A DNA stretch of 64,000 nt from Nocardioides albus (GTDB taxonomy: Bacteria; Actinomycetota; Actinomycetes; Propionibacteriales; Nocardioidaceae): contig NZ_BMQT01000006.1 of the NCBI RefSeq assembly GCF_014648255.1, positions 1 through 64,000 on the forward strand, in the 5' to 3' direction. The notes under the pieces are model-generated. The model was not told the DNA's origin and made no database searches. It saw only the letters and a program-made list of their open reading frames with translations. The position numbers and the translations under genes are program-made. Positions 34,723 through 46,261 of the stretch are shown in pieces (within the stretch, counting starts at the first letter, position 1; every line of letters begins with the position of its first letter).

Positions 34723-36932
34723 TCGAGGGCCGCGCGGACCGCATGCGCGGCCTCTGCCGCGCGGTACTCGGCAAGGACACCGGCCGAGGCCTCCTGGAGA
34801 TAGAACACGTCGACGGCCTGCGGGCCGAGGGTGGAGATGTGGGCGGAGCGTACGGCGATCTCCATCCGCGCCAGCGCGGCGGCGACGGTGTAGACGACGC
34901 CGGGACGGTCGACGGTGCGCACCTCGAGGACGGTGGCGTTGCTGGATGCCTCGGGGCGTACCTCGATCGAGGGCTCGCTCCCCCGTGCTGCCGCGCTCGG
35001 GGCCAGCCGGGTGGCCGGGTCGAGGCGACCCTCGGTGATGGCCGAGAAGCGGGTCCGCAGCACCGCGGCGTCGACATAGGAGTCGTCGAGGTCCCACACG
35101 CTGACCGCGAAACCTCCCTGCGACCAGACACGGCACGCCCGCACCGGAAGCCGCGCGAGCGCGAAGGTGGCGGCCAGGTCGGCGAGCAGACCGAGCCGGT
35201 CGGGCGCGATCGCCCACACCCGGGCTCCGTCGGCAAGCGGCTCCGCACGGAAGGCGGTCGATCCCGAAGAACGTACGCTCTCGGGGATCTCCACCTCCGC
35301 CTGCGGCCTCTCCTCGGCCGCGATGCCGGTGTCGAGGACGCGCGCGGCCCGACCGGCGAGGTCGAGGATCAGGCGGGCCCGCCAGCTGGTCCAGGCCTGG
35401 GCGCTGGTCGCGCGCGCATCGGCCTCGGTGAGCGCCGTGAGCAGCGCGAGCGCCTCCGCGTCGCCCATCGCGTCGACCACGAGCTCGACGGTGGCCGGGT
35501 CGTCGGGGTCGCGCGTGGTCGCCGTCGTCGAGAGCAGCAGGTGCTGGCGCACCAGCAGCGCGATCAGGGCGACCTCGTCGTCGGGAAAGCCCATCCGGGA
35601 GGCGATCCGGCGCGCGATCGGCTCGCCCGCGACGCAGTGCTCGGTCAGCGACCCCTTGCCGATGTCGTGGAGCAGAGCCGCGACCAGCAGCACGTCCGGG
35701 CGGGCCACCCGCGGAAGCAGGGCGACCGCCTCGATGCAGGCCTCGATGGTGTGCCGGTCGACGGTGAAGCGGTGGATGATCGAGGCGTGCGGGAGCAGCC
35801 GGATCCGCTCCCACTCGGGCAGGATCCGGGAGACGGCTCCGGTCTCCTCCAGGGTCTCCCAGACCGCGAGCAGCCCACGCCCCGCCCCCAGCAGGCGTAC
35901 GAAGAGCCGACGGGCCTCCTCCGGCCACGGTTCGGCCAGCGCCGGGGTCTCCCGGGCCAGTCGAGCTGCGGTCGGCGGCGCCAGCGCGACCCCGTGCTCG
36001 GCGGCCAGCGCCGAGGCGCGCAGCAGCATCAGAGGATCCCGCGCCGGGCGAGCCCCTGGCGCGAGCACCAGCTCCCCTGAGGCGAGGGCCAGGCCATGGC
36101 CGAGCGGCGCTAGCCGCGGGCGGCGCGGCGCACCGGGTCGTGAACGCTCCAGGACTCCGTCCACCCGCCGCCAGGCCAGTCGGGACAGGTGGGTGAGGCG
36201 GCGGCCGATGGTGCGTACGTGGGCCTGTGCGGTGCGCCCGTCGGCCAGCTCGAGCCGCTCGGCGAGCTGGTCCCACATCTCCGGGACGACCCGGTCGGTG
36301 GCCCGGCCGGCGATCTCCTGCACGAGATCACGTACGTCGAGCATCGCGCGGCGCGACGTCTCCAGGTCGACCGCAGGCACGTCGATCAGCCAGGTGGCCA
36401 CGATCGCCTTGATCACCACCGTGTCCCGCAGCCCGCCATACATGTCCTTCAGGTCGGGCACCGAGGCGTGCGCGAGCTCGCCGGCGCGCCGGTGACGCTC
36501 GAGGGTCATCGTCCTCAGCTCGGGCAGCAGCGCACGGGCGTGCTTGCGCCAGTGCGCCAGCATCGTCGTACGCAGCCGCAGCACGAGCCCGCGGTCGCCG
36601 GCCAGGTGCCGGATGTCGAGCAGCCCCAGCGCGACGCGGAGATCACCGGTCGAGGAGGAGAGCATCTCGGAGAAGGACCGCACCGAGTGGTCGAGCCTGG
36701 GTGCGGTGTCCCAGAGCGGGTACCAGACCTGCTCGGCCACCGACCCCGGCGAGACGGCGTCGTCGTGCACCAGGACCACGTCCCAGTCGGAGAAGGGCGC
36801 GAGCTCGCCGCGCCCGTTTCCCCCGACCGCGACCAGGGCGACCCCGACCTCGGGACCGCCGGCCGCGGCGTACGCCTCGACGCACTGCGCGTCGGCTTCG
36901 GCTGTGCGCGCCGCCCGGCCCTCAGCGGTCAC
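34716..36932 (-). CDS. glnD: [Protein-PII] nucleotidyltransferase GlnD
   Basis: A 738-residue bifunctional sensor that modifies and demodifies PII according to glutamine. The nucleotidyltransferase motif is GGNGRGELAPFSDWD (~37-51), the HD hydrolase motif VAALLHDIGKG is central, and two ACT domains form the C-terminus. It is shorter than E. coli GlnD (~890), as is usual in actinobacteria, where the enzyme is an adenylyltransferase acting on Tyr51 of PII. Two PII genes lie immediately upstream on the same strand (20-bp gap). Confidence 0.95.
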   Translation of the reverse strand: MTAEGRAARTAEADAQCVEAYAAAGGPEVGVALVAVGGNGRGELAPFSDWDVVLVHDDAVSPGSVAEQVWYPLWDTAPRLDHSVRSFSEMLSSSTGDLRVALGLLDIRHLAGDRGLVLRLRTTMLAHWRKHARALLPELRTMTLERHRRAGELAHASVPDLKDMYGGLRDTVVIKAIVATWLIDVPAVDLETSRRAMLDVRDLVQEIAGRATDRVVPEMWDQLAERLELADGRTAQAHVRTIGRRLTHLSRLAWRRVDGVLERSRPGAPRRPRLAPLGHGLALASGELVLAPGARPARDPLMLLRASALAAEHGVALAPPTAARLARETPALAEPWPEEARRLFVRLLGAGRGLLAVWETLEETGAVSRILPEWERIRLLPHASIIHRFTVDRHTIEACIEAVALLPRVARPDVLLVAALLHDIGKGSLTEHCVAGEPIARRIASRMGFPDDEVALIALLVRQHLLLSTTATTRDPDDPATVELVVDAMGDAEALALLTALTEADARATSAQAWTSWRARLILDLAGRAARVLDTGIAAEERPQAEVEIPESVRSSGSTAFRAEPLADGARVWAIAPDRLGLLADLAATFALARLPVRACRVWSQGGFAVSVWDLDDSYVDAAVLRTRFSAITEGRLDPATRLAPSAAARGSEPSIEVRPEASSNATVLEVRTVDRPGVVYTVAAALARMEIAVRSAHISTLGPQAVDVFYLQEASAGVLAEYRAAEAAHAVRAALEC

Positions 36933-36952
36933 ACGCAGCCTCCTTCACGAGG

Positions 36953-37336
<384 letters not shown>

Positions 37337-37375
37337 CTAGTGGTCGCGAGCCGATCGCTCGGCGCCGACCGGCGA

Positions 37376-38958
<1,583 letters not shown>

Positions 38959-38964
38959 GCGCCG

Positions 38965-40533
38965 TCAGCGGACCCCGTTGGAGTAGGCCTCGCGAACGTG
39001 CAGGTAGTTGCCCCAGCGGTTGTTGATGAAGTCCTTCTCCCAGTCGTGGACCGCGTTGTCGCGGCTGACCGACTCGAAGTGGAAGAGAGTGACGTCGTGG
39101 AGCCAGACCAGGCGCAGGCCCAGTGAGCGGCGGACCTTGAGGCACAGGTCGACGTCGTTGTAGTTGATCGGCAGGCGCTCGCTGAACCCGCCGGCGTCGA
39201 AGAAGACCTCGCGCCGCATCGCCACACAGGCTCCGGTGAGCGCGGAGGTCTCCCGGTTGATGTGCAGCTCACCGTGGTTGCCCCGCTCCTCGGGCCGCGT
39301 GCGGTAGTAGGCGTGCGTGATCGTGCCGCTGCCGTAGACCAGGCCGGCGTGCTGGATGCGGAAGTCCTCGAAGAGCAGCTTCGGCCCGGTCATCCCGACG
39401 TCGGGCTCGCGAAGCGGGGCGATCAGCTGCTCGATGACGCCCTCGGAGTAGGCCTCCATGTCGTCGTTGAGGAAGATCAGCACGTCGCCGGTGGCATGCG
39501 CGGCACCGACGTTGCACTTGGCGCTGAAGCTGAACTTCTCGGTGAACTCGACCAGCTTGATGTCGGCACCCTCGATCGCCCGCAGCGCGTCCAGGACGGG
39601 CGCCGGGGTCGGGGTGTCGTAGACGATCACGAACTCGATGTTGCGGTGCTGGGTGGAGGCGACCACGGAGCGTACGGTCTCCACGACCATCGCACGCTTC
39701 TCGCCCCACACGATCGCGCTGGTGCCGATGGTCGGGATGATCACGCTGACCGGAGTGTCCAGGTCGGGCTCCCGCTCGACGTGGTAGAGCCCGGGCGAGA
39801 CGCCGCGTGAGGCTTTCGCCCGGATCCCGAGCCGGTCCAGCTGACCCTGCACGGCGCGTACGCCGGCGTCCCAGGCGTACGGCTTGGCCTGGTTGTCCGC
39901 GGCGGCCGAGCCCGGCACCTGGCGCCAGTGGTATAGCGCGCCGGGGACGTGGACGATGCGTCGCGCGCACTCGCTGACCCGGAGGACGAGGTCATGGTCC
40001 TGGGAGCCGTCGAACCCCTCCCGGAACCCGCCGACCGCCTCGACGAGGGAGCGGCGGAACACCGAGAAATGGGTGCAGTAGTTGTGGTGGCGCAGCCGCT
40101 CCGGGGACCAGTCGGGCTTGTAGTAGGCGTCGCGGAGCTCGCCCGCGTCGCTCATCAGGTCCTGGTCGCTGTAGGCGTAGTCGAGGTCCTCGAACCGGTC
40201 GTAGGCGCCGGCCATCTTCTCCAGCGCGTTCGGCTCGAGCACGTCGTCGTGGTCGAGCAGGGCGACCAGCTCACCGGTCGCCTCGGCCAGCGACGAGTTC
40301 GACGCGGCCACGATCCCGCCGTTCTCGGGACGCTCGACGATGCGCACCCGCGGCTCGGTGGCGGCCAGCTGGCGCAGCCGCGGAAGCACCCAGGAGTTCG
40401 GCGAACGGTCGTCGCTGAGGATCCACTCCCAGTCGTCGTACGTCTGGCCGAGGACCGACGCGATCGTGTCCTCGAAGGCATCGGCAGGCGGGTTGTAGAC
40501 GGCGGTGATCAGCGATACCCGGGGCGATGGCAT
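38965..40533 (-). CDS. Family 2 glycosyltransferase with two GT-A domains
   Basis: A 522-residue protein with two GT2 modules. Module 1 (~5-230) has SLITAVYNPP, DDWEWILSDD and the metal motif LLDHDDVLEP. Module 2 (~250-510) has SVIIPTIGTS, LIFLNDDMEAYSEG and ALTGACVAMRREVF with NYNDVDLCLKVRR. The layout matches double-domain glycosyltransferases of cell-wall polysaccharide clusters. No signal peptide or TM segment, so it acts in the cytoplasm. The start is the ATG at 40533. Confidence 0.9.
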   Translation of the reverse strand: MPSPRVSLITAVYNPPADAFEDTIASVLGQTYDDWEWILSDDRSPNSWVLPRLRQLAATEPRVRIVERPENGGIVAASNSSLAEATGELVALLDHDDVLEPNALEKMAGAYDRFEDLDYAYSDQDLMSDAGELRDAYYKPDWSPERLRHHNYCTHFSVFRRSLVEAVGGFREGFDGSQDHDLVLRVSECARRIVHVPGALYHWRQVPGSAAADNQAKPYAWDAGVRAVQGQLDRLGIRAKASRGVSPGLYHVEREPDLDTPVSVIIPTIGTSAIVWGEKRAMVVETVRSVVASTQHRNIEFVIVYDTPTPAPVLDALRAIEGADIKLVEFTEKFSFSAKCNVGAAHATGDVLIFLNDDMEAYSEGVIEQLIAPLREPDVGMTGPKLLFEDFRIQHAGLVYGSGTITHAYYRTRPEERGNHGELHINRETSALTGACVAMRREVFFDAGGFSERLPINYNDVDLCLKVRRSLGLRLVWLHDVTLFHFESVSRDNAVHDWEKDFINNRWGNYLHVREAYSNGVR

Positions 40534-40669
40534 GCACTCCAGCCTATGACCCGAGCCGGCGGTTCGCAGGCCCGACACGGGGCGTGGGGGCGTTGCGGAC
40601 CTGCCGACACCCTGCCTTCACGGAGCTTTCACCGGAGAAGGCTGGCGGTGTTGGCGAGCGCATGGCCTC

Positions 40670-40719
40670 AGGTTGTGAAGCTGAGAGTGACCCATAGGCC
40701 GCCCTCAGCTTCACAACCT
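40670..40719 (-). terminator. Terminator of the ebo-like operon
   Basis: A perfect 16-bp stem (40670-40685 with 40704-40719) with an 18-nt loop, 14 bp after the stop of the last gene of the long co-directional locus. It marks the 3' end of that locus. Confidence 0.85.
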
Positions 40720-40733
40720 CTACCCGATGTACG

Positions 40734-41684
40734 TCAGTAGCGCAGGCGACGCAGGTAGGAGTAGCCGACGTCGGCGGTCTGGACCGGAGTGACCTCCGGG
40801 GTGTCGTTCTCGACGATGTACTCCTCCACCCTGTGGGCGGCGAAGATCTTCGAGAAGTCGATGAACCCGGTGCCGAGGTCGCAGTGGTCGCCGGTGCTGG
40901 GGTTGCGGTCCTTGACGTGGTACTGCCGCACCGCCTGCGGGGAGGCCGCGATGGTGTCGATGGCGAAGTCGATGGCGTCGTCGTTGGACATGCCGAGGTT
41001 CACCCCACCCGTCACCGCCCAGTAGAGGTCGATCTCGTAGTGGACGTAGGCCGGGTCGAGCTCCCGGGTGAAGACGTCCCACGGGGTGACGCCGCCACCG
41101 AGGTCGGTCGTGAACTCGTGGGCGTGGTTGTGGTAGCCGTAGGCCAACCCACGAGCCTTCGCTGCCTGCGCCTCGACGTTCATCTGCGCTGCCCACTTCT
41201 GCCAGTCGGACAGCGAGTTGGACGCCAGGTAGGGCACGTTGATGAATCGCTGGCCCATCGTCTCGGCGTTGTCGAGCTTCGCCTCGAGCGCCTCAGGCGA
41301 GCCGCTGATGCCGTCGTGGCTCGAGGACGACCGGATCCCGAGGGAGTCGAGCGTGCTCCGCATGTCGGCTGCGGTGCGGCCGTAGAGACCGGCGAGCTCG
41401 ACCCGCGGATACCCGAGGTCGGCCAGGGTGGCCAGGGTCTGGTCGACGCCGGCGCCGTTCATCACGCTGCGCAGCGTGTAGAGCTGGATGCTGATCCGGC
41501 CCGGCGGGACGCGGCGTACGCCGGAGACGGCCGCAGCGGCCGGCGACAGCAGGCCAGGCGCAGCGGCCAGCGCGGCTCCACCGGCGACGGCGCCCAGGGC
41601 GCCCTTGAGCATCGAGCGGCGGCTCAGGCCTCGCTCGGCGAGTGATCGGCGCAGTGCGCCCTCACCGTCGAATCCGTAACACAT
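40734..41684 (-). CDS. Tat-exported sugar phosphate isomerase/epimerase-like protein
   Basis: A 316-residue TIM-barrel protein of the xylose-isomerase/AP-endonuclease-2 superfamily. The N-terminus carries a twin-arginine signal (LSRRSMLKG, then an Ala/Gly-rich hydrophobic stretch to ~residue 52), so it acts outside the membrane. Metal-ligand regions are visible: YGYHNHAHEF, HYEIDLYWA, YHVKDR and YIVENDTPE. Tat export of a folded metalloenzyme is consistent. The start has GAGAGGA six bases upstream. Last gene of the locus, 54 bp after the preceding isomerase. Confidence 0.87.
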   Translation of the reverse strand: MCYGFDGEGALRRSLAERGLSRRSMLKGALGAVAGGAALAAAPGLLSPAAAAVSGVRRVPPGRISIQLYTLRSVMNGAGVDQTLATLADLGYPRVELAGLYGRTAADMRSTLDSLGIRSSSSHDGISGSPEALEAKLDNAETMGQRFINVPYLASNSLSDWQKWAAQMNVEAQAAKARGLAYGYHNHAHEFTTDLGGGVTPWDVFTRELDPAYVHYEIDLYWAVTGGVNLGMSNDDAIDFAIDTIAASPQAVRQYHVKDRNPSTGDHCDLGTGFIDFSKIFAAHRVEEYIVENDTPEVTPVQTADVGYSYLRRLRY

Positions 41685-41738
41685 GGGGTTCCTCTCGGTT
41701 GCAATGACCGGCCGGGCGGCCGGGGACCAGGGGGTGGT

Positions 41739-42746
41739 TCAGTCGTTGGTGCTGAACGCCGCGTCGAATGCGGCCTCGGGGGCGTCGAAGGCGAGCCGGC
41801 GGACGAACTCGAGCGCCTCGGGGGCGCCGACGAGACGGTCCATGCCGGCGTCCTCCCACTCGACCGAGATCGGGCCGTCGTAGCCGATGGAGTTGAGCAT
41901 CCGGAAGCACTGCTCCCACGGCACGTCGCCGTGGCCGGTGGAGACGAAGTCCCAGCCGCGGCGCGGGTCGGCCCAGGCGAGGTGGGAGCCCATCCGGCCG
42001 TTGCGGCCGTTGCCGACGAGCTTCTTCGCGTCCTTGCAGTCCACGTGGTAGATCCGGTCCTTGAAGTCCCACAGGAACCCGACCGGGTCCAGGTCCTGCC
42101 ACACGAAGTGGGACGGGTCCCAGTTGAGCCCGAACGCCTCGCGATGGCCGATCGCCTCGAGCGTCCGCACGGTGGTCCAGTAGTCGTAGGCGATCTCGGA
42201 GGGGTGGACCTCGTGGGCGAAACGTACGCCGCACTCGTCGAAGACGTCGAGGATCGGGTTCCACCGGTCGGCGAAGTCCTGGTAGCCGGCGTCGATGGCC
42301 TCCTGGGAGACGGGCGGGAACATCGCGACGTACTTCCAGATGGAGGAGCCGGTGAAGCCGACGACCGTCTTGACCCCGAGGTTCTTCGCCGCCCGGGCAG
42401 TCATCTTCATCTCCTCGGCTGCCCGCTGACGTACGCCCTCGGGGTCGCCGTCGCCCCAGATCTTGGCGGGCAGGATGTCCTGGTGGCGCTGGTCGATCGG
42501 GTCGTCGCAGACCGCCTGGCCCTTGAGATGGTTGGAGATCGCGAAGACCTGCAGGTTGTGCTTCTCCAGCAGGTCCAGCTTCGCCTGGACGTACGTCTCG
42601 TCCTCGGCCGCCTGCCAGGGGTCGAGGTGGTCGCCCCAGCAGGCGATCTCCAGGCCGTCGTAGCCCCATCCGGAGGCGAGTCGGCACACCTCCTCGAACG
42701 GCAGGTCGGCCCACTGGCCGGTGAAGAGCGTGATCGGACGGGTCAT
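41739..42746 (-). CDS. Sugar phosphate isomerase/epimerase
   Basis: A 335-residue cytoplasmic TIM-barrel enzyme of the AP-endonuclease-2/xylose-isomerase superfamily. It shows [20 protein letters not shown] near the N-terminus and the ligand regions [30 protein letters not shown] and YHVDCKDAK. Related enzymes interconvert keto-sugars or inosose-type intermediates. Its ATG overlaps the stop of the EboF-like gene by four bases, tying it to the ebo-like set. Confidence 0.88.
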   Translation of the reverse strand: MTRPITLFTGQWADLPFEEVCRLASGWGYDGLEIACWGDHLDPWQAAEDETYVQAKLDLLEKHNLQVFAISNHLKGQAVCDDPIDQRHQDILPAKIWGDGDPEGVRQRAAEEMKMTARAAKNLGVKTVVGFTGSSIWKYVAMFPPVSQEAIDAGYQDFADRWNPILDVFDECGVRFAHEVHPSEIAYDYWTTVRTLEAIGHREAFGLNWDPSHFVWQDLDPVGFLWDFKDRIYHVDCKDAKKLVGNGRNGRMGSHLAWADPRRGWDFVSTGHGDVPWEQCFRMLNSIGYDGPISVEWEDAGMDRLVGAPEALEFVRRLAFDAPEAAFDAAFSTND

Positions 42747-44146
42747 GGTTGTCCTTCCTCAGGGAGAGCAGTTCTGATGAGCAGTGAAGCGAGCAGGTCG
42801 CGGACCTCGGTGGCCTCGAACCGGTCGCGCTTGGCGGAGGCGTCCGAGCAGATGAGCACGGGGCCGTGCTCCGGGGTTTCCGGCAGCCTGCCGTGGCTGC
42901 CCGAGACAGGGGCGGGGTCGAGCGGCACCACGCTCATCGCGTAGCGCAGCCCGGCCTTCTTGCGCGCCAGGGTGGTGGCGGCGCGCAGCTTGACCCAGCG
43001 GTCCTCGGGGTCGAGGAACAGCTCGGCGGGGTCGTAGCCGGGCTTCTTGTGGATCTCGACGCCGCGGGCGAAGTCGGGCGCGTTCGCGTCGTCGAGCCAG
43101 TAGTAATAGGTGAACCAGGCATCCGGCTCCGCGACCAGGACGAGCTCGCCGGCGCGCTCGTGGTCGAGTCCGTACGCCGCCTGGCCCGCGCGGTCGAGGA
43201 CCTCGGCCACCCCGTCGAGGCCGGTCAGCAGGTCCCGGACTCGTTCCAGGTCGTCGGGGTCCTTGATGTAGACGTGGGCGATCTGGTGGTCGGCGACCGC
43301 GAAGGCCCGCGAGGTCCACGGGTCGAGCAGCTCGCCGGTGGCGTTGTGGTGGACGTGCAGTAGGCCCTCGCGCCGCAGCAGCCGGTTGACGTCGACCGGG
43401 CGGGAGGCGGCGGTGATGCCGTACTCGCTCAGCAGCACGACGCGGCAGCCCATGGCCTCGGCGTCGTCGAGCAGCGGCGCGAGCGTGGCGTCGACGTCAC
43501 GGGCGGCCTGGACGGCCTCGGGGCTGTCGGGGCCGAACTTCTGCAGGTCGTAGTCGAGGTGCGGGACGTAGACGAGGGTGAGGTCGTGGTCCGGCAGCAC
43601 CTTGCGAGCGGCCCCGACGATCCAGGCCGAGCTCTTGATGGAGGCGGTCGGTCCCCAGTAGTTGAACAGCGGGAAGGGGCCCAGCTCCGAGGTGAGGGTG
43701 TCGTGGAGCTCGGGCGGCCAGGTCCAGCAGTCCGGCGACTTCTTGCCGTCGGCGTGGTAGGCCGGTCGCGGGGTGACGGTGGTGTCGACATCGGCGCCCA
43801 TCGCGTACCACCAGCAGATGTTGGCGACCTTCGCGCCGGGTCGCCGGCGGCGTACGACGTCCCACAGCTTCTCGCCCTGGACCAGTGCGTTGTGCTGGCG
43901 CCACAGGAGCACCTCGCCGAGGTCACGGAAGTACCAGCCGTTGCCGACGATGCCGTGGTCGCGCGGCAGCGCGCCGGTCAGGAAGGTCGACTGGACCGAG
44001 CAGGTCACGGCGGGCAGCACGGTGCCGAGCTCGGCGGTGAACCCCGACTCCCCCACCTGCCGCACCCGCGGCATGTGCTGGAGCAGCTCGGGGGTCATCC
44101 CGACCACGTCGATGACCAGCAGCTTCTCGTTCGGGTTGTCGCTCAT
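42743..44146 (-). CDS. EboF-like alkaline-phosphatase/NPP-fold protein
   Basis: A 467-residue protein of the alkaline-phosphatase superfamily, close to nucleotide pyrophosphatases and to EboF. The first metal Asp (D13, VIDVVGM) and the Thr nucleophile (T48, LPAVTCSVQ) are in place, followed by [15 protein letters not shown]. By my alignment from memory, three other ligands differ from NPP: Gln202 for His in [10 protein letters not shown], and Glu-Tyr for Asp-His in SEYG (240-243). H291 region [10 protein letters not shown] remains. So activity may be single-metal or not hydrolytic. GGAGG lies seven bases before the ATG. Confidence 0.82.
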   Translation of the reverse strand: MSDNPNEKLLVIDVVGMTPELLQHMPRVRQVGESGFTAELGTVLPAVTCSVQSTFLTGALPRDHGIVGNGWYFRDLGEVLLWRQHNALVQGEKLWDVVRRRRPGAKVANICWWYAMGADVDTTVTPRPAYHADGKKSPDCWTWPPELHDTLTSELGPFPLFNYWGPTASIKSSAWIVGAARKVLPDHDLTLVYVPHLDYDLQKFGPDSPEAVQAARDVDATLAPLLDDAEAMGCRVVLLSEYGITAASRPVDVNRLLRREGLLHVHHNATGELLDPWTSRAFAVADHQIAHVYIKDPDDLERVRDLLTGLDGVAEVLDRAGQAAYGLDHERAGELVLVAEPDAWFTYYYWLDDANAPDFARGVEIHKKPGYDPAELFLDPEDRWVKLRAATTLARKKAGLRYAMSVVPLDPAPVSGSHGRLPETPEHGPVLICSDASAKRDRFEATEVRDLLASLLIRTALPEEGQP

Positions 44147-44222
44147 GCCGCCGCCTCCGTAGGGCAAATCTGAGAATACGGACGCGGCGACCTGAGGCTT
44201 GTTGCCGCTCGCTTGCGCTCGC

Positions 44223-45407
44223 TCATGCGGAGGCCTCCTGCAGCTGTTCGAGACCGGCCTCGAGGAGCCGGTCGCGTGTCCAGGCCAGCTCGGCCGCGAT
44301 ACCCGCGACCAGGCCGGCGTCACCGTCCGGGCGGACCTGCTCGGGCAGTACGCCCCAGGTGTAGGTCTCGACCTCGAGGTGGTCGGTGTGCGCCGCCGGG
44401 CCGCCCAGGAGCGCGTCGAGTGTGCCCGCGAGATGGTCACGGGTGCTGCGCAACGGCGGCGCCGGGTCGGCATGAAGAGGTACGTGGAAGTGCACCCGCC
44501 ACGGATGCTCGGCCGGCAACGGACGATGGCCGCCGAGCGCCTCGGGCAGGTCGTCGCGGCTGTCCACGCGGCCGCCGCGCGGCTCGCGGGTCTGGTGCAG
44601 GAACCGGTCCTCGGAGTAGGCGGCCAGGGCCTCGCGGGTCGCCGGGTCGCTCGGGGCGTCGGCGTGCAGCGCGGCTGAGACCTGGACCTTGACGACGGGA
44701 AGTCCGGCCACCCGGAGCCGGTCGAGCGCCTCGGTGGCGTCCTCGAACTGGGTGGCGAGATGGCAGGTGTCGACGCAGATCCCGAGGTGGTCCGGGGCGA
44801 GCCCGGCGAGCCGGGTCACCGCATCGCGCGTCGTCTCCACGACGCATCCGGGCTCCGGCTCGAACCCGACCCGGATGAGCCGGCCCTGCTCGGCCTCGAT
44901 CCCGGCCAGGCCGTCTGCGAGCTCGCCGATCAGCTCGCGGGCGGCCCGGTCACGGTCGGTGAACCACGGCGTGCGCCAGCCCAGCGGAAGGGTCGAGACG
45001 CTCCCGCGGACGGCGTCGTCGGGCAGCAGCGCGGCCAGTACCCGGGCGCAGTCGAGGGTGTAGTCGAGACGTCGCCGGGTCGACCAGTCCGGGCTGTAGA
45101 CGTCGCGCTTCACCACCGGGGCGTGGAACCCGCCGTACGGGAAGGCGTTGAGGGTGACGACCTCCAGGCCGTGCCGGTCCAGGCCGGCGCGCAGCCGGTC
45201 GAGGGTGGCCGGGTCACCGGCCAGCTCGTGCGCCGTCGCGGCGGGCAGCCACAGACCGAGACCGAGGCGCGCGACCCCGAGCCGGGCCCGCACCTCGCCG
45301 GCGTAGCGGCGGAGCTGGTCGAGGATGCCGTCGACGTCCTCGGCGGGGTGGACGTTGCTGCCGTAGCCGAGATGGACGACCGTGCCGTCCCGGTGCCGGA
45401 ACCTCAT
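44223..45407 (-). CDS. eboE: EboE-like metabolite traffic protein
   Basis: A 394-residue xylose-isomerase-like TIM-barrel protein matching EboE: LGYGSNVHPAEDVDGI at the N-terminus, TLNAFPYGGFHAPVVKRDVY, GFEPEPGC, GICVDTCHLA and HFHVPLHADPAPPL, ending in VETYTWGVLP. In the cyanobacterial scytonemin pathway the ebo genes are needed to move a precursor to the periplasm; the catalytic role of EboE is unknown. Its ATG overlaps the stop of the TatD-like gene by four bases. The 76-bp gap to the next gene shows only a GCTCGC-type repeat near 44208-44224. Confidence 0.85.
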   Translation of the reverse strand: MRFRHRDGTVVHLGYGSNVHPAEDVDGILDQLRRYAGEVRARLGVARLGLGLWLPAATAHELAGDPATLDRLRAGLDRHGLEVVTLNAFPYGGFHAPVVKRDVYSPDWSTRRRLDYTLDCARVLAALLPDDAVRGSVSTLPLGWRTPWFTDRDRAARELIGELADGLAGIEAEQGRLIRVGFEPEPGCVVETTRDAVTRLAGLAPDHLGICVDTCHLATQFEDATEALDRLRVAGLPVVKVQVSAALHADAPSDPATREALAAYSEDRFLHQTREPRGGRVDSRDDLPEALGGHRPLPAEHPWRVHFHVPLHADPAPPLRSTRDHLAGTLDALLGGPAAHTDHLEVETYTWGVLPEQVRPDGDAGLVAGIAAELAWTRDRLLEAGLEQLQEASA

Positions 45408-46261
45408 CCGCGCTCACCTCGCAGCAGCGAGTTGCCGGCGTAGGTGGCGCCCAGGTCGGCGCCGGGCACGTCGAGGAGCAGCCGGCCGCTCTGCCCGAAG
45501 AACTCCACGGGGTTGCGCCACAGCACCCGGTCGACGTCGTCCTCGGTGAAGCCGGCCGCGAGCATGGCCTCGCCGGTCGCCCTGGTGCGCAGCGGGTCGC
45601 TCCTGCCCCAGTCGGCGGCGGAGTTGACCAGCACCCGGTCCAGACCGCGGCGCTGGAGGATCGCCACCATCCGGTCGGGGTCCATCTTGGTGTCGGGGTA
45701 GATCGAGAAGCCCATCCAGGCGCCCGCCTCGTCGACGACGTCGACGGTCACCTCGTTGAGGTGGTCGACGACGACCATCCCGGGCTCCACGCCGGCCGCC
45801 TCGACGAGGTCGAGGGTGCGGCGGGTGCCGACGAGCTTGTCGCGGTGGGGCGTGTGCACCATCGCGGGCAGCGCGAACTCACGGGCCAGCTCCAGCTGGC
45901 GGCTGAACGCCTTCTCCTCGTCCTCCGTCATCGAGTCGAAGCCCACCTCGCCGACCGCGACCACCCCGTCCTTGGCGAGATAGCGCGGCAGCAGGTCGAG
46001 CACCGGCGTACAGCGCGGGTCGTTGGCCTCCTTCGGGTTGAGCGCGATCGTGCAGTGGTGGGCGATGCCGAACTGCGAGGCCCGGAACCGCTCCCAGCCG
46101 ACCAGCGCGTCGAAGTAGTCGACGAACGAGTCGACGCTGGTCCGGGGCTGGCCGAGCCAGAACGCCGGCTCCACCAGGGCGCGGACGCCGGCGGCGTACA
46201 TCGCCTCGTAGTCGTCGGTCGTACGCGAGCTCATGTGGATGTGTGGATCGAAGATGCGCAT
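45404..46261 (-). CDS. eboB: EboB-like TatD-family metal-dependent hydrolase
   Basis: A 285-residue amidohydrolase-fold protein of the TatD type. Metal ligands are visible: H7-x-H9 (DPHIHM), E105 (VAVGEVGFDS), H136 (MVHTPH), H167 (VVDHLNE) and D217 (SAADWGRSDP). It is encoded between EboA and EboE, the position of EboB in ebo clusters. Its start shares one base with the EboA stop (TGATG). Either a nuclease-like or a metabolic hydrolase; the context favours a metabolic role. Confidence 0.86.
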   Translation of the reverse strand: MRIFDPHIHMSSRTTDDYEAMYAAGVRALVEPAFWLGQPRTSVDSFVDYFDALVGWERFRASQFGIAHHCTIALNPKEANDPRCTPVLDLLPRYLAKDGVVAVGEVGFDSMTEDEEKAFSRQLELAREFALPAMVHTPHRDKLVGTRRTLDLVEAAGVEPGMVVVDHLNEVTVDVVDEAGAWMGFSIYPDTKMDPDRMVAILQRRGLDRVLVNSAADWGRSDPLRTRATGEAMLAAGFTEDDVDRVLWRNPVEFFGQSGRLLLDVPGADLGATYAGNSLLRGERG

